A stretch of 64,000 bases of DNA from an uncultured Eubacteriales bacterium (GTDB lineage Bacteria; Bacillota; Clostridia; Oscillospirales; Oscillospiraceae). Location of the stretch: contig UQGU01000004.1 of the NCBI GenBank assembly GCA_900540635.1, positions 1-64,000 of the forward strand, in the 5' to 3' direction. Below are positions 15,471 to 24,499 of the stretch, piece by piece (the first letter of the stretch is position 1; each line of letters starts with the position of its first letter). The position numbers and the translations under genes are program-made. The notes below the pieces were generated by a model. That model had not been told where the DNA came from. It saw only the letters and a list, made by a program, of their open reading frames with translations, and did no database searches.

Positions 15471-16463
15471 TCAGGATGCGCGCTCAGCCATAGCCTCTGC
15501 GGCGAAGGCCTTGTCGGCTTTGATCCTGCCGGGCAGCGTTGCATTTTCGGATACGGCCATGATGATGAGCATAAACAGGCCCGTCACAACATCCTTCCAG
15601 GTGGATTCCAGGCCCACCGCCACAAAACCATTGGCCAGGATCTTCATGGTCAGCACACCGCAGAACACGGCAATGCTGGGATCCGACCACCGGGCCAGCA
15701 GCATACCAAGGAACACACCCATAAAGCCATCCATCATAACAGCCATGGAGCCCAGGGCGCTCACGTTCTGCACCTTGCCCTGCGCAGACATATAGAGCAC
15801 TGCGGCAACGCCCAGGAAGAAACCGCCTACCATGAAATTGGTAAACTTGATCTTATCCAGGTTCAGACCGGCCGCCAGAGCAACGGACTGATTGGAACCG
15901 ATTGCCCGGATGTTGTGGCCATACGGCGTTTTGTTGTAGATGATGTAGAAGACCGCCATCATTGCAGCCATGATCACAAAGCACCAGGGCTGCCGCGCCA
16001 GGAAGGCGTTTTCCGTGGCGATCACGGCGCCGCCGGGGAAAAATACCCGGGGCATGGATTCGAAGACCAGCATCATGCCAAGGCTCAGCACCATGCAGGG
16101 GACCCGCAGCCAATTGTAGAGCAGGCCCATAATGGCGCTGCAGATCAGGGAGATCAGGATTGCAAAGAACACCAGTCCCGGCAGGCCCCAGCCCAGCATA
16201 TTGGACAGGCCGTTTCCGATAATGGCAGCGCAGATCACGAAGGAGCCCGCGCCAAAGTTCATCATGCCGATGCTCATGCCAAGCAGCAGGGCATAGCAGA
16301 TGATGGACGGCTGGATCGCCTGACGCAATACCGTAAGAATTGCACGGGAGTTAAACATACGGCCGCCGGAGAGAATTCCGAATAGCACATAAACGGCAAC
16401 CGGAATGACCAGCGTTTTGGCAAGCCCCAGCAGCTTTCCGGCAAGTTTATTTTGATGTTTCAA
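15471..16463 (-). CDS. Sugar ABC transporter permease (RbsC family)
   Basis: 330 residues with about nine membrane helices and the RbsC-family pattern (LLGMSIGMMNFGAGSFVICA, LRVPCMVLSLGMMLVFESMP, YGHNIRAIGSNQSVALAAGL, GFMGVFLGMLLARW). The EAA-like loop YGHNIRAIG contacts the ATPase. It is the second permease of the operon, so the channel is probably a heterodimer with the product at 17793-18791. It begins 54 bases after the binding-protein gene and ends 122 bases before the GH2 gene. Confidence 0.9.
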   Translation of the reverse strand: MKHQNKLAGKLLGLAKTLVIPVAVYVLFGILSGGRMFNSRAILTVLRQAIQPSIICYALLLGMSIGMMNFGAGSFVICAAIIGNGLSNMLGWGLPGLVFFAILISLICSAIMGLLYNWLRVPCMVLSLGMMLVFESMPRVFFPGGAVIATENAFLARQPWCFVIMAAMMAVFYIIYNKTPYGHNIRAIGSNQSVALAAGLNLDKIKFTNFMVGGFFLGVAAVLYMSAQGKVQNVSALGSMAVMMDGFMGVFLGMLLARWSDPSIAVFCGVLTMKILANGFVAVGLESTWKDVVTGLFMLIIMAVSENATLPGRIKADKAFAAEAMAERAS

Positions 16464-16517
16464 GGTAATACCTCCATTGGCCGTATTCTATGGCCGCTTC
16501 TAATTTACCGATAAAAC

Positions 16518-17732
16518 TTACTGAACCAGATCTGCATGGCGGGCCATGACATCCTCCAGAGAATAGGTCTTGCACACCTCGACCATCTTCTCGGCGGTGA
16601 AGGTCTCATCCACATAGTGGGTCATATCCAGCAGCTCCTGGGCGGTGTAGGCGGGGACTGCGGAGTCCAGATACTTGATATAGTTGTTGTAATCATCCAG
16701 GCTGTTCAGGTTGATATTGTTCATAGCCAGGTTCACGGCGGGATCGGCGATCACACGGGTGCCGTCCAGCAGATAGTTGTACAGCACGGCAAAGCAGATC
16801 TGCTCACAGGCATAGTTGCCGCCGGCGATATAGGCCAGGGAGCCGTTTTCAAATGCGCGGCCGGTGCCCTCGGAAACGTCGATACCGGCAAGCAGGACAC
16901 TGCCTACCAGGCCCTCGGATTCGATGGTATTGTAGATATTGGCCATCAGGCAGGTGCAGCCAACGCCGTCCAGCTCGGGATAGGTGGCAGCAGCGGTTGC
17001 AATGCCGTCTGCCCACTGGGTGTAGTCCCAGTTCTCAACAATGATCTTCATATCGTCGTGGGTGGCCACGGCATCGAAGAAGCCGGCGGCACGGGCATCA
17101 TGCTGACCGGAGTAGCCCCGGGACAGGCCGTCCCACATGACGTTGCGGCAGCCGTTTGCATACAGTGCTTCTGCCATTGCCCAGCCTGCGCCGTAGTCGT
17201 CCACGACAACGCTGCCGAGGTAAGCGCCGTAGGTAGCCATGGTCTTGGCCTGCTCCTCGCTGGAGGGCATGCCGCCGCAGACCACATAGGGAACGCCGGC
17301 CTTGTCAAACAGGGCGGCACGGGCTTCCGTAGCGACGGTGCCGATGCAGCCGTCATAACCGTTGACCAGAGCGGCCTCGATGGCGGCTGTTGCCTCATCG
17401 GCGTTGCTGCCGGTCTCCAGGAAGGTGAATTCAATGTTCAGGGGCTCGGCAATATACTCCATGGAGGACTTATACTGGGAACCCAGCTTATCGGTGAAGC
17501 TGTTGTACAGGACCAGGATCTTGAAATGGGGAAGCTCCTTGTCGGTGCTGACGGTGGCCTTGTCATACTTGGTGATGACGCTGCCATCGGCATCGATCTG
17601 GGTACCCTTGCTGTCGTCCACGGTGGAGGCAGGGGCGGTGGTCTCGGCAGTACCGGCAGAGGTGCCGGAGCCGCAGGCGGTCAGAGCCAGCAGCAACGCC
17701 AGCGCCAGGATCAGAGAAACGATCTTTTTCAT
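16518..17732 (-). CDS. Sugar ABC transporter substrate-binding lipoprotein
   Basis: 404 residues with a lipoprotein signal (MKKIVSLILALALLLALTAC) and an acidic linker, then a type I binding fold: FKILVLYNSFTDKLGSQYKS, TAAIEAALVNGYDGCIGTV, GAGWAMAEALYANGCRNVMW, SVLLAGIDVSEGTGRA. It would present a sugar or glycoside to the flanking permeases. The gene lies between the two permease genes, an arrangement that fits one transcript. The cytoplasmic GH2 enzyme suggests a beta-glycoside ligand, but this is inferred. Confidence 0.88.
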   Translation of the reverse strand: MKKIVSLILALALLLALTACGSGTSAGTAETTAPASTVDDSKGTQIDADGSVITKYDKATVSTDKELPHFKILVLYNSFTDKLGSQYKSSMEYIAEPLNIEFTFLETGSNADEATAAIEAALVNGYDGCIGTVATEARAALFDKAGVPYVVCGGMPSSEEQAKTMATYGAYLGSVVVDDYGAGWAMAEALYANGCRNVMWDGLSRGYSGQHDARAAGFFDAVATHDDMKIIVENWDYTQWADGIATAAATYPELDGVGCTCLMANIYNTIESEGLVGSVLLAGIDVSEGTGRAFENGSLAYIAGGNYACEQICFAVLYNYLLDGTRVIADPAVNLAMNNINLNSLDDYNNYIKYLDSAVPAYTAQELLDMTHYVDETFTAEKMVEVCKTYSLEDVMARHADLVQ

Positions 17733-17792
17733 GTTTTTATCCTTCCTTTTTCACTTTTTTCAGCTTACGCTGTTTGCGACGGAATACATATA

Positions 17793-18791
17793 TCAGGTCA
17801 CCAGCTTGCCCGCACTGCGGTCATAGCTCAAGCCGACCATGATAACGAAGATAATGCCCTTGACGCCGTTGACCAGGTTGGGCTCCAGACCCCACATTGC
17901 CAGACCGTTGGTCAGAAGCGTCGCCGTGATGGCACCCACGACTGCGGCAGGCAGGTTGGCCTTATCGCCGCCGGACATGGGGAAGCCGCCCAGGACCACT
18001 GCCAGCATGATGTTGAACTCGATGCCGGTTCCGGCTGCGGTGGAGACCGTGGAATTGCGGAACATCTGGAACACACCTGCAATGCCCACGCAGATGCCCA
18101 GAAGAATATAGGCCAGGTACTGCTGCTGGACGATCTTAATGCCCGCCTGCTTTGCGGTATTACGGTTGCCGCCGATGGCCTTGGCCCATTTTCCCACCCG
18201 GGTAAAATGGAACAGATAGACGCCGACGGCAATGATCGCAAGCATCACGGCGGCCTTAAATACACCGTTGGTCATAATGGGCCAATTGCTCACGGGGATC
18301 ACGATCTCTGCCTTTGCAACGCCGATCGTCAGAAGACCCGCCAGCAGGGAGCGGACACACATGGAGCCGATGAACACCGGGACCCGGAACACAACGGCGA
18401 TGGTGGAAACCAGACTGCAGGTCAGCACGGGAACCAAAATCGTAACGGCCATCGCCAGGGGCATGGGCCAGCCCTTGTGCAGCAGCAATATTGCACCGCA
18501 CATCTGGGCAACGCCGCAGGCAGAGCCGATGGAGAAGTCCATATTGCCCTGGGCATAGACAAAGGCCGCGCCGGTTGCCACGATACACATGGTGAAGCAC
18601 TGCTCCACCATATTCGTCAGGTTTTTCTTACTGATAAAAAGTCCTTTTGTAACGATGGTAAAGAAAATGAACAGAAACACCAGGCCAAAATAGGGGACGA
18701 TCCTGCCGATGACCTGCTTCCTGGCTGCCTGCTTATCCAGGCGCGCCTGAATCAGAAGATTCTGCTCACTGGTTCTACTGGATTCTGCCAT
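17793..18791 (-). CDS. Sugar ABC transporter permease (RbsC family)
   Basis: 332 residues with a short polar N-terminus and nine or so helices: VPYFGLVFLFIFFTIVTKGL, AAFVYAQGNMDFSIGSACG, GSMCVRSLLAGLLTIG, NRNTAKQAGIKIVQQQYLAY, EFNIMLAVVLGGFPMSGGDK. It pairs with the permease at 15471 and docks the ATPase encoded 12 bases upstream. Codon use is like its neighbours. Confidence 0.9.
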   Translation of the reverse strand: MAESSRTSEQNLLIQARLDKQAARKQVIGRIVPYFGLVFLFIFFTIVTKGLFISKKNLTNMVEQCFTMCIVATGAAFVYAQGNMDFSIGSACGVAQMCGAILLLHKGWPMPLAMAVTILVPVLTCSLVSTIAVVFRVPVFIGSMCVRSLLAGLLTIGVAKAEIVIPVSNWPIMTNGVFKAAVMLAIIAVGVYLFHFTRVGKWAKAIGGNRNTAKQAGIKIVQQQYLAYILLGICVGIAGVFQMFRNSTVSTAAGTGIEFNIMLAVVLGGFPMSGGDKANLPAAVVGAITATLLTNGLAMWGLEPNLVNGVKGIIFVIMVGLSYDRSAGKLVT

Positions 18792-18803
18792 GGTGTGCCC
18801 TCC

Positions 18804-20315
18804 TCAAATAATGTACTCGATGATGTCGTTTTCCTTCAGGTCGGCGCTGCGGGCAAATTCCTTCGACACCTTTCCGTCCTTGAAAATCATCATCCGGTCA
18901 CTCATGCCGATCAGTTCCAGCAGCTCCTCGGAGATCATGATAATGCCCTTGCCCTGCCGCTTCAGCTCCATGATCAGCTTATACATATCGGCCTTGACGC
19001 CTACGTCAATGCCGCGGGTAGGGCAGTCCAGAATGAACACATCACAATCCGTGCCCAGCCACTTGGAAAAGACCACCTTCTGCTTGTTGCCGCCGGACAG
19101 CTCCTTCACCAGCTGGCTGCCGTTTCTGCACTTGATGCTCATCACCTTGATCTGCTGATTGGTCAGTGCCCGCTCCTTTGCCGGAGAGATGAAGCCCAGT
19201 GCACCGCTCAGCCGCTTGAGTGCAGGCATCAGAATGTTGCTTTGAATGCTGGCCTGCAGAACGATGGATTCCTTGTCCCGGTCCTTGGAGACGTAGGCCA
19301 TGCCCCGGTCCACCGCCACGGACGGGGATGTGATCTGGACGGGCTCCCCGTCCTTATAAAGCGTCACACTGCCGGTCAGCGGTTTTTCCAGACCGAAGAG
19401 CAGCCGGCCCAGCTCGTGCATACCGCAGTTGGAAAGGCCGCCGAAGCCCAATATCTCGCCCTTGTGCAGGGTAACGTCAATGTTTTTAAAATACGGACGC
19501 AGCGTTACCTGCTCTGCCTTCAGCAGCACCTCTTCGCTGCAGCTCCCGTCAAAATCCGGGCGGTAATAGTCCCCCTGGAGCTCCCGGCCGATCATCAGCG
19601 ACCGCATCCGCTCGATGGACATGTTCTCCCGGTCCAGCGTATCAATGATCAGGCCGTCCCGCAGCACCGTGATGGTATTGCACCGCTCCATCAGCTCATC
19701 CAGATCGTGAGAGATGAACAGCACCGCCTTGTTTTCCTTGTGCATCCGCTCGATCAGTGCATAGATCAGCTTGCGGCCCTTGGTTGCCAGTGCGGTGGTG
19801 GTCTCGTCAATGATCAGGATCTCGGGCTTATTCACCATGGCCCGGGCGATCTCCACGATTTTCCGGTCCTCAAAATTCAGCTGTTCAATGTTCATCCGGC
19901 CCTTGATCTCCGGAACGCCGATATCTTCCAGGATACGGTCCGCTTCCGCATAGATCGTGTTCCAGTCCAGGAAGCCGCACTTTGTATACTGCTCCAACCG
20001 TCCGGCAAAGATATTGGAGGCGACATCCAGTCCGGGGAAGGTGGCTGCCTCCTGAACGATCATAGCGACACCGTGATTCTGGGCCTCCACCATGCTCTTG
20101 ACCTCGTATTTTTCACCGTGAAGCTCCAGTTCACCGCTGTCCATCTCCAGAGCTCCCGCAACGATGGAGCAAAATGTAGATTTTCCGGAACCGTTTTCGC
20201 CAATGAGGCCGCGAATTTCGCCCTTCCGAACCTCCACATCCACATCGATCAGTGCGCGTGTGGGGCCAAAGGCTTTACACACCTTGTGTGCAGCCAGGAT
20301 CAGTTCTCTTTCCAT
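18804..20315 (-). CDS. Sugar ABC transporter ATPase (RbsA/MglA type)
   Basis: ATG 20315 (MERELILAAHKVCKAFG) follows GGAGG and gives 503 residues, the usual length. Two ATPase halves are visible. The first has Walker A GENGSGKST and a Walker B ILIIDETTTAL. The second has a signature VKELSGGNKQKVVFSKWL and Walker B VFILDCPTRGIDVG, with a degenerate Walker A (GFGGLSNCG), as is usual in this family. It is the first gene of the operon, so it powers the transporter formed by the next three genes. The 270-base leader holds no promoter clear enough to call. Confidence 0.92.
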   Translation of the reverse strand: MERELILAAHKVCKAFGPTRALIDVDVEVRKGEIRGLIGENGSGKSTFCSIVAGALEMDSGELELHGEKYEVKSMVEAQNHGVAMIVQEAATFPGLDVASNIFAGRLEQYTKCGFLDWNTIYAEADRILEDIGVPEIKGRMNIEQLNFEDRKIVEIARAMVNKPEILIIDETTTALATKGRKLIYALIERMHKENKAVLFISHDLDELMERCNTITVLRDGLIIDTLDRENMSIERMRSLMIGRELQGDYYRPDFDGSCSEEVLLKAEQVTLRPYFKNIDVTLHKGEILGFGGLSNCGMHELGRLLFGLEKPLTGSVTLYKDGEPVQITSPSVAVDRGMAYVSKDRDKESIVLQASIQSNILMPALKRLSGALGFISPAKERALTNQQIKVMSIKCRNGSQLVKELSGGNKQKVVFSKWLGTDCDVFILDCPTRGIDVGVKADMYKLIMELKRQGKGIIMISEELLELIGMSDRMMIFKDGKVSKEFARSADLKENDIIEYII

Positions 20316-20535
20316 TACGCTCCTCCGTTCCTTTGATCGGGTATCCAAGAATTATTCGGCCCAGCCGGTCATTTGGGGTATTGTTTTTCAACCTCATGCA
20401 AATATGGTATCGGTTTTTCGCCCGATTTTCAATGACCGCAAAGGAACTCCGCGAAAAAACGAGTATCATTTTTCGTCATTTTTCGTCTTATTCCGCATAT
20501 ATGTCACTCTCATTTTGTGCATTTTGCTAATTTTC

Positions 20536-20570
20536 TAAAAAAGAACAGAGCCGGAAATTCCGACTCTGTA
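20536..20570 (-). terminator. Terminator of the AraC gene
   Basis: ACAGAGTCGG pairs with CCGGCTCTGT on the minus strand (20545-20569), followed by TCTTTTTTAG. It separates the regulator transcript from the ABC-GH2 operon. Confidence 0.85.
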
Positions 20571-20588
20571 AAAAAACATATGTATCTT

Positions 20589-21695
20589 TTACATGCGATC
20601 TCTGCGCACCTCCAGCGGTGTCTTCCCGTATTTCTCCTGGAACATTCTGTAAAAATGGGTCTTATTCTGGTAACCGCACCTGGCGATGATCTCTCCGATG
20701 CTGAGACTGGTGGTTGTCAGCAGCGTGACGGCATATTCCAGCCGCTTTTCGATGCAGTATTCCGTCAGAGACATATTGGTGGATTTTCGCAGGACCTTAT
20801 TCAGATAGCTCTCCGTATAGTGCAGGTCCCGCTCCATGGCGCTCCTGTCCACACGCCAATTGTTCGTCTCCAGATATTGCAGCAGCTGGCCCAGGACCCT
20901 GCCGTCCCCATAGGTGGATTTTGTGACGGAGCTGCGGTGCTGTGCCGGTGCCTGGCCGATCCAGTCCATAAGCCGGATGAGCAGGGCAAACAGCACATAC
21001 CTGTTTCCCGGCTCCCCTGCGACCTTCTCCCGGAGCATCTGCTCCAAAAGGGCCCTGGGATACGCTCCGCAGTTTGCATAAGATATATACCGATATTTGC
21101 TGTTCTGCTTCAGCATACTGGCTGCAAAAAACTCGTCCAGATCTTTGGATCTGGTGATTTCCTGAAATACTGCCTCCATGACTGCCTTGGGGATCTGGAG
21201 ATACTGAACCACACCGTCCTCTGCAATATACTCCGTGTGTACCGTGCTGGTATCCAGCAGCAGCAGGTCGTCCTGTTCCATGGTCACCCATTGATTGCCG
21301 ATGGTCTGCTGGAAACGCCCCGAGAGCACATACACCAGCTCGAAATAGTCATGGCGATGGGGATACATCTTCAACGGTTCCGGCACCATGAGCTGCGCAT
21401 GATAAAGCTGGCTGCTTCCGCCCGGGGCTACAAAGGTACAATAGTCGTAGGTCAATCCCTCAGTCTGACTGGACACCCAGCTGATATTGATGCCAAATTC
21501 GGGACTTCTGGACACAAAATAGTCCATCTCGCCCCGAATCGGACTGCTTTTTGTCTTCGTATCCGATAAGTAGCTTTCAAAGGACCTGACAAAGGGCTTG
21601 GTCTCGTCTCTTTGCATGTAATTGGTCTTTGAGGTGACAGGGCTGTTCAAAAGCTCTGCATAGATATCTTCCAGATTTTCTTTCCCCATTGCCAT
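20589..21695 (-). CDS. AraC family transcriptional regulator
   Basis: ATG 21695 (MAMGKENLEDIYAELL) follows GGAAGGGG, giving 368 residues. The middle has a cupin-type sensor (LMVPEPLKMYPHRHDYFELV, then VLSGRFQQTIGNQW). The last ~100 residues are the double helix-turn-helix (TESYLNKVLRKSTNMSLTEY, CIEKRLEYAVTLL, IGEIIARCGYQNKTHFYRMF, KYGKTPLEVRR). It lies immediately upstream of the sugar ABC-GH2 operon in the same direction and probably activates it in response to a sugar. Confidence 0.9.
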   Translation of the reverse strand: MAMGKENLEDIYAELLNSPVTSKTNYMQRDETKPFVRSFESYLSDTKTKSSPIRGEMDYFVSRSPEFGINISWVSSQTEGLTYDYCTFVAPGGSSQLYHAQLMVPEPLKMYPHRHDYFELVYVLSGRFQQTIGNQWVTMEQDDLLLLDTSTVHTEYIAEDGVVQYLQIPKAVMEAVFQEITRSKDLDEFFAASMLKQNSKYRYISYANCGAYPRALLEQMLREKVAGEPGNRYVLFALLIRLMDWIGQAPAQHRSSVTKSTYGDGRVLGQLLQYLETNNWRVDRSAMERDLHYTESYLNKVLRKSTNMSLTEYCIEKRLEYAVTLLTTTSLSIGEIIARCGYQNKTHFYRMFQEKYGKTPLEVRRDRM

Positions 21696-21804
21696 ATTTG
21701 CCCCTTCCACACCGCAGACATTCCCCCGGCACACCACCGTTTCAGCTGGATCATGCTGTATATATACACAATTTTATCATAATTTTCTTTCCGTGTCCAT
21801 CCAA

Positions 21805-21836
21805 AAAGATTCCGGGGCGGCGTTTGCCGCCCCGGG
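21805..21836 (-). terminator. Terminator of the first UroD-family gene
   Basis: CCGGGGCGGC (21812-21821) pairs with GCCGCCCCGG (21826-21835) around a GTTT loop, followed on the minus strand by AATCTTTTT. It starts 6 bases after the stop codon. Confidence 0.88.
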
Positions 21837-21841
21837 TCGTT

Positions 21842-22915
21842 TTACCGGTTATACAGCTTCTTATAGTACGCGCTGGAATAGGTATACAGCTCGTCGCCCG
21901 CGATGGCGGACTGCTCGGGGGTGCCCATGATCCAGCACATGACCCGGCCCTTGGCGCCGAAGCGGTCCACAAAATCCCGGGTCTGCTGGCGAATCCGGCT
22001 TTCCGTGGCATCGGGGGCGATGGGCATATCGAAGGCGAAGGTCATTCTGTCGCCATAGTGCTCCACCAGGAAGTCCGGCTCGTTGATGCCCACCTGAGGC
22101 GTCCACATATCGATGCCCAGCTCGATCATCTCCGGCACATACTGGATGTTCTTGCCGCAGGAATGGAGCTCGATGAACTTGCCCTGGGACTTGATATAGT
22201 CCATGATCCGCTTGGTGGCCGGCATGATCTGCTCCCGGAACATCTCGTTGGAGAAGAAGCCCCCCCGCTGGGTGCCCCAGTCATCGTGATAGAGCACGCC
22301 ATCCACCACGCCGTAGTTTTCAAAGACCTTTTGGCAGACCTCGATCTTGTAATCCGCCATCTTCTGGAAAAACTCCTCCAGCAGCTCCGGCTCCTCATAG
22401 AAGGCCAGCAGGCTCTCGTCAAAGGGCATCATCTCATGGAGCCGCTCAAACACGCCCTCGGTACACTCGAAGATATGGGGGCGGTCCGGGTCTAAGCGGG
22501 TCTGGAGCTTCTTGCCGTCCGAGGCGAAATCCACGCAGCCCAGGTCCGGCCATTCCACCTCGTTTTTCCATTCGGCAAAGTCGGAGATTACCCGGGTGCC
22601 GGGCTTTGTGATCATACCGCCGATTCCCGGCTCCATGTACCAGTCCACGCCCCACCAGTCGAAGCCGTTCTTTTCGGGCACAGGGTGCTCCTCCACGGCA
22701 TCAGGCCAGAGGATATTCTTTTCCAGAAAATAATTGGGCATCCAGTAGGGCTGTTCCCCCCGGACGCAGCGGGCGTAGTTCTCCCGGACGCTGATGGGCC
22801 GCCCGGTGATCGGCGGCAGGGCCTGCTGGAATAGCCAGGGGAAGCTCCCTTCCTCCGCCCAGAATTTGCTGTAATCCCGCTCTGCGGCCCGCTTCATAAA
22901 TTGTCCAACTGCCAT
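21842..22915 (-). CDS. UroD-superfamily methyltransferase (MtaA/MtbA-like)
   Basis: ATG 22915 (MAVGQFMKRAAERDYSKFW) after AAAGGAG gives 357 residues. The fold is that of uroporphyrinogen decarboxylase, but haem genes are absent. The sequence has the zinc-site pattern of corrinoid methyltransferases: LHSCGKN (His-x-Cys), and a further Cys 74 residues later (RVMCWIMGTPEQ). HDDWGTQRGGF is also typical. MtaA/MtbA-type enzymes move methyl groups between corrinoid proteins and thiols. No corrinoid protein is encoded nearby, so substrate and partner are unknown. It is a single-gene transcript with its own terminator. Confidence 0.82.
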   Translation of the reverse strand: MAVGQFMKRAAERDYSKFWAEEGSFPWLFQQALPPITGRPISVRENYARCVRGEQPYWMPNYFLEKNILWPDAVEEHPVPEKNGFDWWGVDWYMEPGIGGMITKPGTRVISDFAEWKNEVEWPDLGCVDFASDGKKLQTRLDPDRPHIFECTEGVFERLHEMMPFDESLLAFYEEPELLEEFFQKMADYKIEVCQKVFENYGVVDGVLYHDDWGTQRGGFFSNEMFREQIMPATKRIMDYIKSQGKFIELHSCGKNIQYVPEMIELGIDMWTPQVGINEPDFLVEHYGDRMTFAFDMPIAPDATESRIRQQTRDFVDRFGAKGRVMCWIMGTPEQSAIAGDELYTYSSAYYKKLYNR

Positions 22916-22933
22916 GTGAATAACTCCTTTCGC

Positions 22934-22955
22934 AAATGTGGTTCCCCCCACATTT
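22934..22955. promoter_or_regulatory. Inverted repeat in the leader of the UroD-family gene
   Basis: AAATGTGG-TTCCCC-CCACATTT is a perfect 8-bp inverted repeat lying 19 bases before the start codon and near a TATAAA-like -10. It could be an operator or an RNA hairpin; no regulator is assigned. Confidence 0.4.
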
Positions 22956-23124
22956 TATAGCTTTATTGTAACGGCTTTCCCATGTTTGTGCCACGGTCCC
23001 GGAACCCAAAAAGCAGAGGGCAGGGGATGGGACTTTTTGTGATGTTGGAACATAACGAAGCTTTTCTTCACCTGTTTTCCTGACACAATGCTCGCTTCTC
23101 CCTGCGCAAATACAATCCCCCAAA

Positions 23125-23166
23125 AAAGTCATCCCCCAATACCGGACTGCCCGGCATTGGGGGTTT
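23125..23166 (-). terminator. Terminator of the metal ABC-fmdE operon
   Basis: CCCCCAATACCGG pairs with CCCGGCATTGGGGG (about 23134-23164). On the minus strand it is followed by ATGACTTTTTTGG. It starts about 20 bases after the FmdE-like stop codon. Confidence 0.82.
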
Positions 23167-23181
23167 CCATGGTTTTCGATG

Positions 23182-23724
23182 TTATACGTCAAAGCGGTCG
23201 TAGGTCTGGTAGCAGTCCAGGCACAATTTCTTTCCGCCGGAAAGCCTGATCCAATTTGCGCCTGTGCTCTCGCCGCAGCAATCACAGGTGTAGGAATCAA
23301 ACAGCCGTGCTTTCTCCGGCAGCTGAATCACCGCCTTTTTTACATCAAACATATCTTCAGGCCGACAAGACTGGTAATAGTCAAAGGACTGTTCTCGGGT
23401 CATTCCGTCCGGCTTCGGCTTCAGCACCAGGCGGACAGACTTTCCGTTCTTTCTGTTGTAGAAGGAGAATGCCTGCTTGCCCCGCATATGGAACAGCAGA
23501 TTTCCCTTTCCTATAGAGCAGCCAAGCATGACCTGAATGGCATCCACACCGCAAGCGTCATTTTCAGCAATGCAGACGATCTGTTCATCTTCGGAAAACT
23601 CCATCTCCAACAGTTCCATTGCGTACAGCGCCGCCTTATAGCCGATTGTCAGGCCACCGCAGACATGGCCATGAAATGCGGCGCATTTTTTCCAGAGTTC
23701 CTTATTCTCATCGTAATTCTTCAT
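23182..23724 (-). CDS. FmdE family protein with C-terminal zinc finger
   Basis: ATG 23724 (MKNYDENKELWKKCAAFHGH) follows GGAGGAAG and gives 180 residues. The FmdE domain shows CAAFHGHVCGGLTIGYKAA and VCIAENDACGVDAIQVMLGC, with the conserved His and Cys ligands. A C-terminal treble-clef finger CDCCGE...CLDCYQ ends the protein. FmdE was named from the molybdenum formylmethanofuran dehydrogenase cluster of methanogens, but bacterial members occur without that enzyme and often beside metal transporters. It overlaps the upstream ATPase gene by 17 bases, so it is part of that transport operon. Metal delivery or sensing is likely but not shown. Confidence 0.85.
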   Translation of the reverse strand: MKNYDENKELWKKCAAFHGHVCGGLTIGYKAALYAMELLEMEFSEDEQIVCIAENDACGVDAIQVMLGCSIGKGNLLFHMRGKQAFSFYNRKNGKSVRLVLKPKPDGMTREQSFDYYQSCRPEDMFDVKKAVIQLPEKARLFDSYTCDCCGESTGANWIRLSGGKKLCLDCYQTYDRFDV

Positions 23725-24499
23725 GGTTAAAGCTTCCTCCAAAATCTCTGTCAACCAAAACAATGTTTTGGCTCTGAACATTGGTTACCTGGGCGTTCAC
23801 CCGATAAACATCCTTCAGCGATTGCCGACCCAGAATCTCCCGGCTGCCGCTGCGGTATACCTGCCCGTTTTTCAGCAGTACAAAATAGTCACAGAATCGA
23901 AGTGCCAGATTCAAATCGTGGATAACCACAATGGCAGTCAACCCATCCGCATCGCAGATATTCCGAACGATCTGCAAAACCTGGTATTGGTTCTGAATAT
24001 CCAAAGAACTGGTTGGTTCATCGAGAAGCAGGATGCGAGGTCTCTGCGCTAGTGCCCGCGCCAGCATAACCTTTTGCCGCTCGCCGCCGGAGAGTTGGCT
24101 GAGATACCTGCCCTGCAAATGCGTAATGCTAAGCCGCTCCATGACTTCATCCACAATCTGCATATCTTCTGTGGAGAATCCCCATTTCATATAGGGCTTT
24201 CGACCCAGCATAACCATATCCCGAACCATCATTTGGGTATTGGGCACATTCTGCGCAACAAAGGAAATTCTCTTTGCAATCTCGCGCCCTGGCATTTTCA
24301 GCAGATCTTCGCCGTCCACCAGGACTCTGCCCCCATCCGGGGTCAGGATCTTATTGAAACACTTCAGCATTGTGCTTTTGCCCACACCGTTGTTGCCGAG
24401 AATGGCCATAAATTGCCCATCCTTCACGGCAAAATCCACATCTTTCAAAACTTTCGGTCCATTTTTGTAATGGTAACACAGTTTCTCAACCTTTAGCAT
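23708..24499 (-). CDS. Iron-siderophore/metal type ABC transporter ATPase (FecE-like)
   Basis: ATG 24499 (MLKVEKLCYHYKNGPKVL) after GGAGG gives 263 residues. It contains Walker A GNNGVGKST, signature YLSQLSGGERQKVML, Walker B ILLLDEPTSSLDIQNQ, and the His switch VIHDLNLALRFCDY. These are the marks of the FecCDE/BtuD class that imports siderophores, haem, cobalamin or oxyanions such as molybdate. It overlaps the permease stop by 7 bases and the FmdE start by 17, showing a tightly coupled operon. Confidence 0.92.
   Translation of the reverse strand: MLKVEKLCYHYKNGPKVLKDVDFAVKDGQFMAILGNNGVGKSTMLKCFNKILTPDGGRVLVDGEDLLKMPGREIAKRISFVAQNVPNTQMMVRDMVMLGRKPYMKWGFSTEDMQIVDEVMERLSITHLQGRYLSQLSGGERQKVMLARALAQRPRILLLDEPTSSLDIQNQYQVLQIVRNICDADGLTAIVVIHDLNLALRFCDYFVLLKNGQVYRSGSREILGRQSLKDVYRVNAQVTNVQSQNIVLVDRDFGGSFNHEELR

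Noticed and set aside
16536..20336. A very long open frame on the + strand (over 1200 codons) opposite the sugar ABC operon
   Set aside because: It is the antisense shadow of four well-supported genes; its translation is His/Gly/Gln-rich without domain character and it lacks a ribosome site. GC-rich third positions create such frames here.
21842..22915. Uroporphyrinogen decarboxylase HemE
   Set aside because: Motifs match the corrinoid methyltransferase branch and no haem genes are near.
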